9,471 nucleotides of DNA from Bacteroidetes bacterium ADurb.Bin302 (GCA_002069025.1 MWBK01000093.1:1-9471), one strand, 5' to 3'. Counted from the first letter of the stretch, positions 1-7,117 are shown. The notes: generated by a model not told the origin, from the sequence alone. A program made the numbers and translations.

Positions 1-1344
1 CATAGCACTAATAGCTGCTGTAGAAATCAGCATAGGCATAAATAATTCTTTTGCGCTAGTTACTGCGGCTTCAAATGGTTTATACCCTTTTTGTAGTTTG
101 TCTATATATCCGTCTATGTTAATTATTGAATCGTCAACAACCATACCAAGTACTACTATAAGTGCAGCGAGTGTTACAGTATTAAGTTCTATATTAAATA
201 GATACATTAATCCAATAGAAACTGCTGTACAAATGGGTAAACCCGAACTTGCAACGAGAGCTGTACGTAGTGGAAATAGCATCAACATAACAACGATTAC
301 TACTATCATAGATATGATAAGGTCGCGTAAAAATGAACTTACAGACTTGTCGACAACTGTTGGTTGATCTGTAATGCGATATACTTTTACGCTCTGTGGT
401 GTGATTTTGCTAAAATCGTCGAGAATCTTGTTTACTTCATCTCCAAAGGCAACTATATTGTTGCCTTTACGCATTTCTGCCGAAACTACTATGGCATTTT
501 TACCATTAAAGTTTACATCATTCTTAAGGTCTTGGTAACGGCGTTCAACAGTCGCAATATCTTTTAGTCTTATTGATGAGCCATCAGCAAAGGCATAAAT
601 TATTTGATCTTCTATTTCTTTTTCGCTGGCAATAGATTGATTTATATGTACAGGCATGCTGAAATCTAATGCTTGATAGTTACCTCCCGGAAGAAGTAAA
701 CTCCTGCTTGCGTAGTTAAGAAGCAGAGTTTGTGGATTTAATCCGTATGATGCCAATTTTGATTGATCAATTTTGACTGCGATCTCTTCGGTACGTTCGC
801 CAAGAATCTTGATATTACCCATTTCGGGTATTTGTCGTAGTCGTTTTGACAATTCATTAGTGTATGAGTGTAGCTCTTTATATGTTTTGTCGTTAGATTC
901 TATAGCTATCAGCATTGAAGAATTGTTTCCAAAATCGTCAATAACAACAAATCCTAAAACACCTGCAGGAAAAGTCAAACTTTTCTGTTCATTTAATTTA
1001 TGCCTTATTTTTGACCAAGTTTCATCTTTGTCTTTTACAGATAAATCGAGATCGACGTAAACATACGCGATGCCATTTTTTGATATAGAATAAGTATTTT
1101 CTCGATTAATCTCAGGCATCGAAAACAGCAATTGTTCAAGCGGTTTGGTTAGCTGATTTTCAACTTCTTCGACAGATGCACCCGGATATATACCTGCAAT
1201 AATACCTTGGCGTAATGTAAAAGAAGGGAATTCATCCTTATTCATATTGCTCAAAGCATAAATGCCGAATGCAAACAATAAAAGTACTGCAACGTGTATT
1301 ATTCTGCGATAAGTTATGCTGGCACTTATTATTCCTTTTTTCAT
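1..1344 (-). CDS. RND-family efflux pump, inner-membrane subunit (N-terminal 448 residues; runs off the left edge)
   Basis: Proton-driven resistance-nodulation-division transporter of the AcrB/MexB/CusA type, the inner-membrane engine of a tripartite efflux pump. I translated the minus strand from the ATG at 1344; the frame stays open to base 1, so only the N-terminal part (448 codons, against about 1000-1050 for the family) is present. It begins MKKGIISASITYRRI, followed by TM1 (about residues 12-34) and a periplasmic porter region that includes the typical IYPGASVEEVENQLTKPLEQ stretch. TM2-TM4 follow at about 343-405. TM4 carries GMVVDDSI with the paired aspartates D404-D405, equivalent to the proton-relay pair D407/D408 of AcrB. 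The adaptor gene ends 9 bases upstream, so the two are co-transcribed. The substrate cannot be told from this part; the divergence from classical AcrB suggests the broader multidrug/HAE-like group. Confidence 0.93.
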   Translation of the reverse strand, partial: MKKGIISASITYRRIIHVAVLLLFAFGIYALSNMNKDEFPSFTLRQGIIAGIYPGASVEEVENQLTKPLEQLLFSMPEINRENTYSISKNGIAYVYVDLDLSVKDKDETWSKIRHKLNEQKSLTFPAGVLGFVVIDDFGNNSSMLIAIESNDKTYKELHSYTNELSKRLRQIPEMGNIKILGERTEEIAVKIDQSKLASYGLNPQTLLLNYASRSLLLPGGNYQALDFSMPVHINQSIASEKEIEDQIIYAFADGSSIRLKDIATVERRYQDLKNDVNFNGKNAIVVSAEMRKGNNIVAFGDEVNKILDDFSKITPQSVKVYRITDQPTVVDKSVSSFLRDLIISMIVVIVVMLMLFPLRTALVASSGLPICTAVSIGLMYLFNIELNTVTLAALIVVLGMVVDDSIINIDGYIDKLQKGYKPFEAAVTSAKELFMPMLISTAAISAM

Positions 1345-1353
1345 GCTAGTTCT

Positions 1354-2394
1354 TTATTGTTCTGTTTGTGCTGTTACTAACATCCCTTCGCTTACTTTTT
1401 GGTATCCTTCAACAATGACGAGGTCGTTTGTATTTAAACCTTCAGAAACGAGTACTCCGACTCCACTATACCCTGAAATTTTAATACTGCGTCGTACTGC
1501 CTTGCCATTTTCAATTAGCCATACAAATTTACTATTGTCGTTTGCAATTAAAATTGCATTGGTCGGAACTACGAATCCTGATTTCGTGTTTTTGTCGGAT
1601 ATATAAACATTGCATATCATGCCGGGTAAGATTCTGTGATTTGAATTGGCAGCCTTAATTCTTACAGGGTAGCTATGTGAAACAGGATTTGCTGAGATTC
1701 CTATTTCTACGATTCCTCCGCTTGTTATATTATTGTCTACGGCATTAATTGTAAATCGTGCATCTTGTCCTATTTTTATACCGCTGATTTCGCTTTCAGG
1801 TACTGTAAAATTTATGTATATATTATCGATTTTCAACAAAGTAACAACCGTTTGTAAGGGACTCATATTGATTCCGCTTTTAGCGTAAACTTTGCCTATG
1901 TATGCATCTTGTGGCGAATAAAGTTCGCAATCTTCCAGTCTTTTCTTTGCAATACCATACATGGATTCTGCTTTTGTAAGGTTGGTTTGCATTTCTACCC
2001 ATTTTATTTCAGCCAGACTTCCATTGTCGTATACTTGTTTAAGTCGTTTATAAGCGTCATTTGCTTGGTCTAATGACGCTTTTGCAGTGTTGTATGCGTT
2101 TTGAGCATCAGACTTGTTTATTGTAGCTATAAGTTGAGATTTTTTTACAAAATCACCTTCTTTTACGTACACTTTTTCTATATATCCTCCTGTACTAAAG
2201 CTCAATGCTGTAGATACTTCTTCTTCAGTAACAGCAACATAATTGTGTAAATTGCTAGTTGATGAGTTTTGTATTCTTAGTGCGTTTACAGCTATAGCTT
2301 CTGTTTGTGTCTGCTCTGTTGCCTTATTAGAATTTGTACAGCAGCTTAGCAGTGCCGTAACCCCTAAAAGACTTAAGTATTTTAGTCTGTTCAT
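1354..2394 (-). CDS. RND efflux periplasmic adaptor (membrane fusion protein), lipoprotein
   Basis: AcrA/MexA-type adaptor that links the RND pump to an outer-membrane channel. It is 346 residues long, normal for the family. The N-terminus is a lipoprotein signal peptide with lipobox LLSC (Cys18), so the mature protein is probably lipid-anchored. Domains in order: first lipoyl half at about residues 68-92 (GGYIEKVYVKEGDFVKK), alpha-helical hairpin at about 93-155, second lipoyl half at about 155-185 (LYSPQDAYIGKVYAKSG), then beta-barrel and membrane-proximal domains to the end. It sits 3 bases behind the small lipoprotein gene and 9 bases ahead of the pump gene, in one operon under the TetR-like regulator. 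The HlyD-type architecture next to an RND gene makes the role secure; the substrate is unknown. Confidence 0.93.
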   Translation of the reverse strand: MNRLKYLSLLGVTALLSCCTNSNKATEQTQTEAIAVNALRIQNSSTSNLHNYVAVTEEEVSTALSFSTGGYIEKVYVKEGDFVKKSQLIATINKSDAQNAYNTAKASLDQANDAYKRLKQVYDNGSLAEIKWVEMQTNLTKAESMYGIAKKRLEDCELYSPQDAYIGKVYAKSGINMSPLQTVVTLLKIDNIYINFTVPESEISGIKIGQDARFTINAVDNNITSGGIVEIGISANPVSHSYPVRIKAANSNHRILPGMICNVYISDKNTKSGFVVPTNAILIANDNSKFVWLIENGKAVRRSIKISGYSGVGVLVSEGLNTNDLVIVEGYQKVSEGMLVTAQTEQ

Positions 2395-2397
2395 GCC

Positions 2398-2913
2398 TTA
2401 TTTGTTGGATTTGGCTACTGTTGTTATTGCATCGCTGCTAATATTGCCTTTTATCTCGTCATTCTTTGTAATTACACCATTGTATGTTTCTGTAAGTACA
2501 ATTATATCATCGTACATTTCGCCGATACCATTAACAACAACTTCTGCCTTGTATGTTGTTGATGAGATAGTTAGGTCATATTCAATATTATATGGTCTAA
2601 TCCAAAAACTATCGCCCTTTGCAAATGCGGTTAATATATTTATATCGCCGCCAAGTTTGTTTTTGATTATAATAATACTGTCGTTGTGATTCTTATTAAG
2701 AGCTTTAATATCCATTTGACCAATTTCATCCATTTTAATGGCTATGGGATTATTTGTGTCGTTTAGCTTTACAGACGTATTGCCTGAGGTTTTGTACGAA
2801 TAGTTTCCGCTAAATAGTGATGCTCCATTCTGACAAGCAAATAGTAAATTGCATACAATTAAAGTTGCAATAGTTTTTAGAATATGTTTTGTGATATTGT
2901 TTGACTGTGTCAT
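2398..2913 (-). CDS. Small lipoprotein of unknown function in the efflux operon
   Basis: I do not recognise a named family. The 171-residue protein has a lipoprotein signal peptide: a charged start, a hydrophobic core (IATLIVCNLLFA) and a lipobox LFAC with the lipidated Cys at about residue 27. The mature part is rich in alternating beta-type sequence with many Asn, Asp, Thr and Ile and no cysteine, which suggests a small all-beta domain on the periplasmic or outer face of a membrane. Its ATG overlaps the TetR gene's stop codon (ATGA, 4 bases), and it ends 3 bases before the adaptor gene, so it is translationally coupled to the regulator and belongs to the operon. It is not a TolC homologue (far too short). 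Possible roles, by inference only, are an accessory subunit of the pump or an envelope-stress or ligand-binding lipoprotein. Confidence 0.85.
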   Translation of the reverse strand: MTQSNNITKHILKTIATLIVCNLLFACQNGASLFSGNYSYKTSGNTSVKLNDTNNPIAIKMDEIGQMDIKALNKNHNDSIIIIKNKLGGDINILTAFAKGDSFWIRPYNIEYDLTISSTTYKAEVVVNGIGEMYDDIIVLTETYNGVITKNDEIKGNISSDAITTVAKSNK

Positions 2914-3539
2914 TTTGTTGAGTTATTTGAGGTTATTTTATATACTATACTGTCAATAATAAGGTTTGTCATGTAATTGTAAGTTTGATTATATTCGTCG
3001 TATTTCTTTTCTACAAAAAAAAGTGTCTCCATACTTTTTATTATCATTTGGAGCATGTTTACAAAGGCTTCGCTATCGAAATTTTGTTTTTCGTCCAGTA
3101 CTTGACTAATATCATTTACTATTGATACAAAATAATCGTGTTCCCATCTGTCAAATTGTAGGCAGATATCGTTGATATTCGGTTCGGTGGTTGCGTATTG
3201 CAAATTGTTTTTAAGTTTGTATTGTAACCATATTTTGTATACACTTGCTTTGCTTAGTGTTTTGTTTCGTTCTATTAAGTATTGTTTTGTTCTTTGTGAT
3301 GGTAAGAGATTTTTGTTATCGAAAATATGCCCTAATTTTTTCTTTGCGTGCTCTAATTCCATGGATACTACAGACTTAAAGAGCTCTTCTTTACTTTGAA
3401 AATGATTGTAAATAGATCTTTTAGCCTTATGCGCAGAGTTTGCGATATCATCCATAGATGTTTTATCATAACCGAATGTATTAAATAATTGTTCGGCAAT
3501 GTTTAATATAATGTAGCGTGTATCGTCTTGTTTTTTCAT
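2910..3539 (-). CDS. TetR/AcrR-family transcriptional regulator
   Basis: 209-residue one-component regulator, normal length for TetR/AcrR. The N-terminal DNA-binding domain (residues about 8-56) shows the family signature: AEQLFNTFGYDKTSMDDIA, then the recognition helix region KAKRSIYNHFQSKEELF, where Y44-x-HF-x-SKEEL is the classic end of the TetR helix-turn-helix. The remaining 150 or so residues are helical and would form the ligand-binding and dimerisation domain, which varies too much to name a ligand. It is the first gene of the operon, ahead of the small lipoprotein (4-base overlap), adaptor and pump. Family precedent suggests it represses its own operon and is released by a pump substrate. 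A Bacteroidetes promoter box lies about 32 bases upstream of its ATG. Confidence 0.93.
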   Translation of the reverse strand: MKKQDDTRYIILNIAEQLFNTFGYDKTSMDDIANSAHKAKRSIYNHFQSKEELFKSVVSMELEHAKKKLGHIFDNKNLLPSQRTKQYLIERNKTLSKASVYKIWLQYKLKNNLQYATTEPNINDICLQFDRWEHDYFVSIVNDISQVLDEKQNFDSEAFVNMLQMIIKSMETLFFVEKKYDEYNQTYNYMTNLIIDSIVYKITSNNSTK

Positions 3540-3552
3540 TTCACGGTTGCAC

Positions 3553-3565
3553 TAAAATAGTTTTA
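3553..3565. promoter_or_regulatory. Possible operator: short inverted repeat at the predicted tetR start site
   Basis: TAAAA-TAG-TTTTA is a perfect 5-bp inverted repeat with a 3-base spacer, lying where transcription of the TetR-led operon should begin. A TetR-type autorepressor would be expected to bind a palindrome here. The match is short and AT-only, so chance is a serious alternative. Confidence 0.2.
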
Positions 3566-3570
3566 TAATT

Positions 3571-3600
3571 CAAAAGTAATGTAGAGTTTTGCAGGACAAG
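3571..3600 (-). promoter_or_regulatory. Bacteroidetes-type promoter for the TetR-led efflux operon
   Basis: On the minus strand, TACTTTTG (3571-3578) matches the -7 consensus TAnnTTTG, with a CTTG element at 3597-3600 about 18-19 bases upstream acting as the -33 box. The predicted start lies near 3564, giving a leader of about 25 bases before the tetR ATG at 3539. Confidence 0.55.
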
Positions 3601-3610
3601 ATATTTTAAT

Positions 3611-3625
3611 GTTAAAAAATACTAC
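3611..3625. repeat. 15-bp sequence shared with 7289-7303
   Basis: GTTAAAAAATACTAC occurs here, upstream of the TetR-led operon, and again exactly at 7289-7303 upstream of ruvA. Both copies are intergenic and followed by or close to promoter boxes. It may be an upstream promoter element or a remnant of a dispersed repeat. Confidence 0.5.
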
Positions 3626-3731
3626 AAATGTGTTATTTTTATGTTGTGGATAGGGTGATTGATTCTGTAGTGTGGATAGAAATACACTCGCTCGATTTAT
3701 CAAAACTTTTATGGTAGAAACATAAGGAGCG

Positions 3732-3884
3732 CTAAATGCTATCAAGGTCTAATAAAAAATCAATTAGGCTAATTGTAATTATGCCTTGTTCGTCTATTTT
3801 ACGTTTGATATTGTCACCAACAATAATAACTTTCTTGAAAGTGTCATTGGTATTCATAAGCGAACGCTTTTCTTGTATCACTGT
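3732..3884 (-). pseudogene. C-terminal remnant of a DUF4143-type AAA ATPase
   Basis: The minus-strand frame from about 3884 down to the TAG at 3732-3734 encodes about 50 residues. They include the run NDTFKKVIIVGDN and, after EQGII, the ending SLIDFLLDLDSI. This resembles the last part of the archaeal/Bacteroidetes ATPases with a C-terminal DUF4143 domain, which usually end with a motif of the kind DNYxKxVLxxD...xGIxxxNIxDFLL. The family protein is several hundred residues long, so only the tail remains; the P-loop and Walker B portions are absent. The frame stops (TAG at 3897-3899) just past the point where the neighbouring YncE-like sequence begins on the other strand. Family assignment is by eye on a short stretch and is moderate at best; that this is a non-functional remnant is more certain. 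Confidence 0.45.
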
Positions 3885-4194
3885 TGGTGATAGTGCCTAT
3901 TTATATAGTGTGGGGTTTAATTGGAATACAGGTCTTGACGAAATTTCATATGCCTTAATTGACATTAAATCGGAAAAAGTATTATCGAAAAGTTTTATAG
4001 CTGATGGTACAGAGTCTTTAATCAAACTACCGTACGGCATCGCTGTAAATCCGAATAATAAAGAAATATTTGTTACTGATGCAGGTGATTATGTATCGCC
4101 AGGCACTTTGTATTGTTTTGATAAGACAGGACATTTAAAATGGAAACAAACCACAGGAGATATACCTGCACACATCGAATTTACATTTAAATAA
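3883..4194 (+). pseudogene. C-terminal remnant of a YncE/DUF5074 beta-propeller surface protein (BtuG-like)
   Basis: About 104 residues, starting at VGDSAYLYS and ending IPAHIEFTFK, match what I know of the last blades of Bacteroides DUF5074/YncE-like lipoproteins. Diagnostic stretches are LPYGIAVNPNNKEIFVTDAG and SPGTLYCFDKTGHLKW. The best-known members are the BtuG proteins, seven-bladed propellers of about 350-400 residues that bind corrinoids at the cell surface above BtuB. Here the signal peptide, lipobox and most blades are missing. The frame can be extended back to an ATG at 3736, but those 49 codons are antisense to the ATPase remnant and do not look like propeller or signal-peptide sequence. 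The stop is 6 bases before the next surface-protein gene, so this was the upstream member of that operon. Without its N-terminus it is almost certainly non-functional. Confidence 0.7.
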
Positions 4195-4200
4195 AAGGAT

Positions 4201-5334
4201 ATGAGATTTAAAATTACACTTGTTTTTTTGCTAATATCATTAATCTTGGTAGCATCAAGTTCGTATATATCTGAGGTCTTTGAATATGTTCCTGCACCGG
4301 GACAATTTATCAATACGCTGCCGGCATACGAAGATGGTGATGGTGCGGATGATATGGCGCAGAAAGTAGAAGAACGAATAGCAGGTGTTTCTACAGGTCA
4401 ATTGGTTTGTTTAGGTGCATTTGGAGGTTATGTTGTAGTTGGCTTTGATCATACAATACAGAATGTAAAGGGAGAATATGATTTTAAGGTTTATGGGAAT
4501 GCATTCGCAAATAGTGCAGAACCGGCAATTATGGAAGTAATGTATGATGCAAATGGTAACGGACTACCCGATGATACTTGGTACGAAATAGCAGGTAGCG
4601 AATATGGAAATAAATCTACTATTCGCAATTATGAAATCACCTATTATAAACCATCAGCTGAGGATGATGCAGCATCAGGCAATATAGAAGAATATATCAA
4701 ATGGCTTGACAATCAAGGTAATAGTGGGTATATTCAAAAAAATGTATTTCATAAGCAAAGCTATTATCCTTTATGGATAAACGAAACAAGCTATACATTG
4801 AAAGGAACGTTGTTGCCTAAGAATGCGCAAAACACAGGTACTGACTCAAACCCATATTGGATACTACCTGCTTTTGAATGGGGCTACGCGGATAATCAAC
4901 CAAACACATCGGATTTATCTAATATTAAAATAGATTGGGCTGTAGATGATAATGGTGATGCTGTTGATTTGCCGGGAGTGAATTTTATTAAAATATATAC
5001 AGCTGAAAATCAAAGTGCCGGTTGGTTAGGCGAAACATCATCAGAATTATGCGGTATCGAAGATTTGCATTATTCGTTAGATGTTTTTGAAAACAATCAG
5101 TTGACTGATTTTGTTCAAAATCCATTTTATGACAATATATCTGTAAAACTATCTGCTGATTCAAAATTGACTCTTATGCGTATTGATGGACATGTTTTGA
5201 AGATAATTAATTGTGCAGAAGGGGAAACAACAATAGATGCGTCGTTTATTGAAATGGGTTGGTATTTATTATTAATCGAAAGCAATACTAAATACGGAGT
5301 CTATAAGATATTGAAATCAGCGAGAAACTATTAA
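4201..5334 (+). CDS. Secreted cell-surface protein, BtuG-locus-associated family, with a T9SS type A sorting domain
   Basis: 377 residues. An N-terminal signal peptide (about 1-20, no lipobox cysteine) precedes a globular domain at about 22-295 that I recognise as the 'cell surface protein' family encoded beside YncE/DUF5074 and DUF4465 genes in Bacteroides. Conserved-looking stretches are YISEVFEYVPAPGQF (22-36), LGAFGGYVVVGFDH (71-84), an Asp/Asn-rich DANGNGLPDD loop (116-125) resembling a calcium site, LDNQGNSGYI (169-178), FEWGYADNQPN (225-235) and GWLGETSSELCGIEDLH (274-290). Residues about 305-372 form a T9SS type A C-terminal sorting domain: NPFYDNISVKL, then LTLMRIDGHVLK, then GWYLLLIESN and YKILK. 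The predicted route is Sec export, then SprA-dependent passage through the outer membrane, with CTD cleavage and surface attachment. It starts 6 bases after the truncated propeller. AGGA lies 3 bases before its ATG. Function is unknown; a role in corrinoid capture is inferred only from neighbours. Confidence 0.85.
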   Translation: MRFKITLVFLLISLILVASSSYISEVFEYVPAPGQFINTLPAYEDGDGADDMAQKVEERIAGVSTGQLVCLGAFGGYVVVGFDHTIQNVKGEYDFKVYGNAFANSAEPAIMEVMYDANGNGLPDDTWYEIAGSEYGNKSTIRNYEITYYKPSAEDDAASGNIEEYIKWLDNQGNSGYIQKNVFHKQSYYPLWINETSYTLKGTLLPKNAQNTGTDSNPYWILPAFEWGYADNQPNTSDLSNIKIDWAVDDNGDAVDLPGVNFIKIYTAENQSAGWLGETSSELCGIEDLHYSLDVFENNQLTDFVQNPFYDNISVKLSADSKLTLMRIDGHVLKIINCAEGETTIDASFIEMGWYLLLIESNTKYGVYKILKSARNY

Positions 5335-5374
5335 ATACGTTATTACTATAATATTAATTATTAATTACTAAGTT

Positions 5375-6409
5375 ATGAAAAAGAAAATTATTACATTGTT
5401 TGTTTCATTTTTGCTGTGTATATCAGCTATTAATGTATTTGCTGTTACTAAAACCTTAGATTTGACAAACCCGTCAAATCCTGAATCATTTACTTTTAAT
5501 GATAAAAATTACTGGACGGAAACATATAACGAGCTTGATTACACTTATTGGGAGTCGCAAATATTTATGTTTTCACATTTGATAGATGGCGAAGGCTCTT
5601 CATGGGGTGGTGCAGCTTGGGATGGATTTACAGTAAGTAAAAATGCGGATAATTCTAATCATGGAGTAGGGGGCTCTAGTGAGGGTTGGGTTAGTAATCA
5701 ATGGGGATGCATGGCCGGCGGCGGTATCGAATCCATTAATGAAGATAATGTTGTTGTAAGTCCTGAAAGGCCATATATTATAGGATTCCTAAATACGTAT
5801 TCTATGGGTGGTAATAGTTTGTCAGTGTTATTTAATGATGGGAACTTATATACTCCCGAGAGTGTTTATATTGCAAACCATCCTTGGCCATATTATGAAA
5901 ATATTTATGGCGACGGATTTGCTCAACCGATGTCTAAAAACGGAGATTTCTTTAAATTAATTGCGCATGGAGTAGCAGGAGATGATACTGAAACCACAGC
6001 AGAACTTACGTTAGCCGAATATAAAGACGGAGAACTAAAACAAAGTGCAGATTGGCAAAAGTTTGATTTGTCATCTCTAGGTTTGGTAAAAGAAATTTAC
6101 TTTACTATGGAATCATGGGATGTTGGAGATTGGGGAATAAATACTGCAGTATATTTTTGCATGGACAAATTATCTGTAAGTTCAGCAATTACAGGCGTTG
6201 ATGATAATAAACCTCAACATAATGATGCATATCGTGTTGGCTCTGTTTTGTACAATGTGCCGGAGAAAGCTAATATTAAAATGTTTGATTTGTCAGGAAG
6301 AATATTGTATTCTGTTGATGCAAATAGTGAAGTTGTAGCTCTTCCATCATTTGAAGGTATGAGAATTATTCATGTTGAAAGTTTAGAAGGTATTCAGGTT
6401 ATTAGATAA
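5375..6409 (+). CDS. DUF4465-family secreted protein with a T9SS-like C-terminal sorting region
   Basis: 344 residues. A type I signal peptide ends at VFA-VTK (cleavage after about residue 23). The Cys at 15 lies inside the hydrophobic core without a proper lipobox, so this is not a lipoprotein. Residues about 28-270 fit DUF4465, a Bacteroidetes/Planctomycetes extracellular domain. Landmarks are WDGFTVSKNAD (82-92), the Gly-rich GCMAGGGIES (111-120), YGDGFAQP (178-185), FFKLIAHGV (192-200), LSSLGLVKEIYFTMES (232-247) and DWGINTAVYFCMDKLSV (252-268). Residues about 288-344 (ANIKMFDLSGRILYS, ending VESLEGIQVIR) look like a short T9SS type A sorting sequence. The gene follows the preceding surface protein by 40 bases of AT-rich DNA with no clear promoter, so co-transcription is likely. 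Molecular role is unknown; the pairing suggests a shared extracellular complex or ligand. Confidence 0.85.
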   Translation: MKKKIITLFVSFLLCISAINVFAVTKTLDLTNPSNPESFTFNDKNYWTETYNELDYTYWESQIFMFSHLIDGEGSSWGGAAWDGFTVSKNADNSNHGVGGSSEGWVSNQWGCMAGGGIESINEDNVVVSPERPYIIGFLNTYSMGGNSLSVLFNDGNLYTPESVYIANHPWPYYENIYGDGFAQPMSKNGDFFKLIAHGVAGDDTETTAELTLAEYKDGELKQSADWQKFDLSSLGLVKEIYFTMESWDVGDWGINTAVYFCMDKLSVSSAITGVDDNKPQHNDAYRVGSVLYNVPEKANIKMFDLSGRILYSVDANSEVVALPSFEGMRIIHVESLEGIQVIR

Positions 6410-6421
6410 GGTGGTTTAGAG

Positions 6422-6449
6422 TGTGTAATGTGTAGTGTTTAATGTGTAG
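6422..6449. repeat. Two tandem 14-bp units (13 of 14 identical)
   Basis: TGTGTAATGTGTAG is followed at once by TGTTTAATGTGTAG, just after the DUF4465 gene. It is probably replication slippage in simple-sequence DNA; no function is evident. Confidence 0.7.
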
Positions 6450-6455
6450 ATTTTA

Positions 6456-6495
6456 ACATAATATTCGCCTGATTATGTGCGTTATGCGTTTTTTT
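6456..6495 (+). terminator. Weak possible terminator after the surface-protein operon
   Basis: A 7-bp perfect stem (ACATAAT / ATTATGT, 6456-6462 with 6472-6478) around a 9-base loop precedes a run of seven T at 6489-6495. The T run starts 10 bases after the stem and the stem is AT-rich, so this would be a poor intrinsic terminator. It is listed because nothing better separates the DUF4465 gene from the next promoter. Confidence 0.25.
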
Positions 6496-6551
6496 GAATA
6501 TTTTTCTTAAAATATATATGTTAAAAAACCGCAAAATATTAAGATAAACCT

Positions 6552-6559
6552 TATCTTTG
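6552..6559 (+). promoter_or_regulatory. -7 promoter box for the small beta-barrel gene
   Basis: TATCTTTG is an exact match to the Bacteroidetes -7 consensus TAnnTTTG and lies 50 bases upstream of the ATG at 6610, giving a leader of about 45 bases. No good -33 TTG is visible at the expected distance; an A-rich tract (GTTAAAAAAC, 6520-6529) lies there instead. Confidence 0.6.
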
Positions 6560-6609
6560 CCGGCGTATCTGAGTGATATAATTTTTCTATTAAACTAAAA
6601 TATTACAAC

Positions 6610-7092
6610 ATGAAAAAGAAAAGTTTATTTATTTTAATGTTTTTAGTTGCAGTTGCAACAGCAGCATTTGCTCAACCTCGTGCAGTCGGTGGTCGTTTCG
6701 GTTATGGTTTCGACGCATCTTATCAACACAGTATTGGCAGCAGCAATATGGTTCAAGTCGAACTAGAATTACCGGCATTCGCTGGAATTGGAGTTGCAGC
6801 TACTTACGATTGGATCTTCCCAATACGTTCTTGGCAAGAAAAAGGAGAATGGAATTGGTATGCCGGCGTTGGTGCAGGAGCAGGTTATTTCTGGCCAGCT
6901 TCTGGATATGTTGGTGCAGCAGGTCGTATAGGTGTTGAATACAACTTCTGGTTTCCACTTCAATTGTCTTTTGATTGGCGTCCTATTGTAGGACCTGTAT
7001 TTACAGGCTTTGGAGGCGCTACTGCTGTAGGATTTAATGCAGGAGGTTTATATGCCGGTGCAATAGCATTTGGTATTAGATATAAATTCTAA
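6610..7092 (+). CDS. Small outer-membrane beta-barrel protein, abundant-protein codon pattern
   Basis: 160 residues with a clear type I signal peptide (MKKKSLFILMFLVAVATAAFA, cleaved before Q22). The mature 139 residues alternate hydrophobic/aromatic and small residues in Gly- and Ala-rich runs (VGAGAGYFWP, SYVG-type turns, FTGFGGATAVGFNAGG) and end in IRYKF, a terminal aromatic typical of proteins inserted by BAM. The size suits an 8-stranded barrel. It has no periplasmic OmpA peptidoglycan-binding domain and no cysteine. Five of six arginines use CGT, whereas the flanking genes mix in AGA and CGA, which hints at strong expression. It has its own promoter box upstream and a strong terminator downstream, so it is a single-gene unit. 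I cannot name a specific function. Confidence 0.85.
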   Translation: MKKKSLFILMFLVAVATAAFAQPRAVGGRFGYGFDASYQHSIGSSNMVQVELELPAFAGIGVAATYDWIFPIRSWQEKGEWNWYAGVGAGAGYFWPASGYVGAAGRIGVEYNFWFPLQLSFDWRPIVGPVFTGFGGATAVGFNAGGLYAGAIAFGIRYKF

Positions 7093-7117
7093 TTCACTAA
7101 ACTATTATTATAGTCTT

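Noticed and set aside
98..1606. Plus-strand open frames opposite the pump and adaptor genes
   Set aside because: They are shadows of strongly supported minus-strand RND and adaptor genes and show no coherent protein features.
2243..2689. Plus-strand 148-residue hydrophobic frame
   Set aside because: It is antisense to the adaptor and small lipoprotein genes, crosses their boundary, and its hydrophobicity comes from the complementary codons.
3645..3679. TGTGGATAG repeated at 3645-3653 and 3671-3679 as an operator pair
   Set aside because: Nine bases in direct orientation, 26 apart, upstream of a damaged region; too short and not palindromic for a TetR site.
3800..3807. TACGTTTG as a replacement promoter for the surface genes
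   Set aside because: It matches TAnnTTTG but the nearest TTG is only 11 bases upstream and it lies inside the ATPase remnant; this is probably chance.
3736..4194. A complete 152-residue gene from the ATG at 3736
   Set aside because: The first 49 codons are antisense to the ATPase remnant and give no signal peptide or propeller-like sequence; only 3883-4194 looks like a real protein family.
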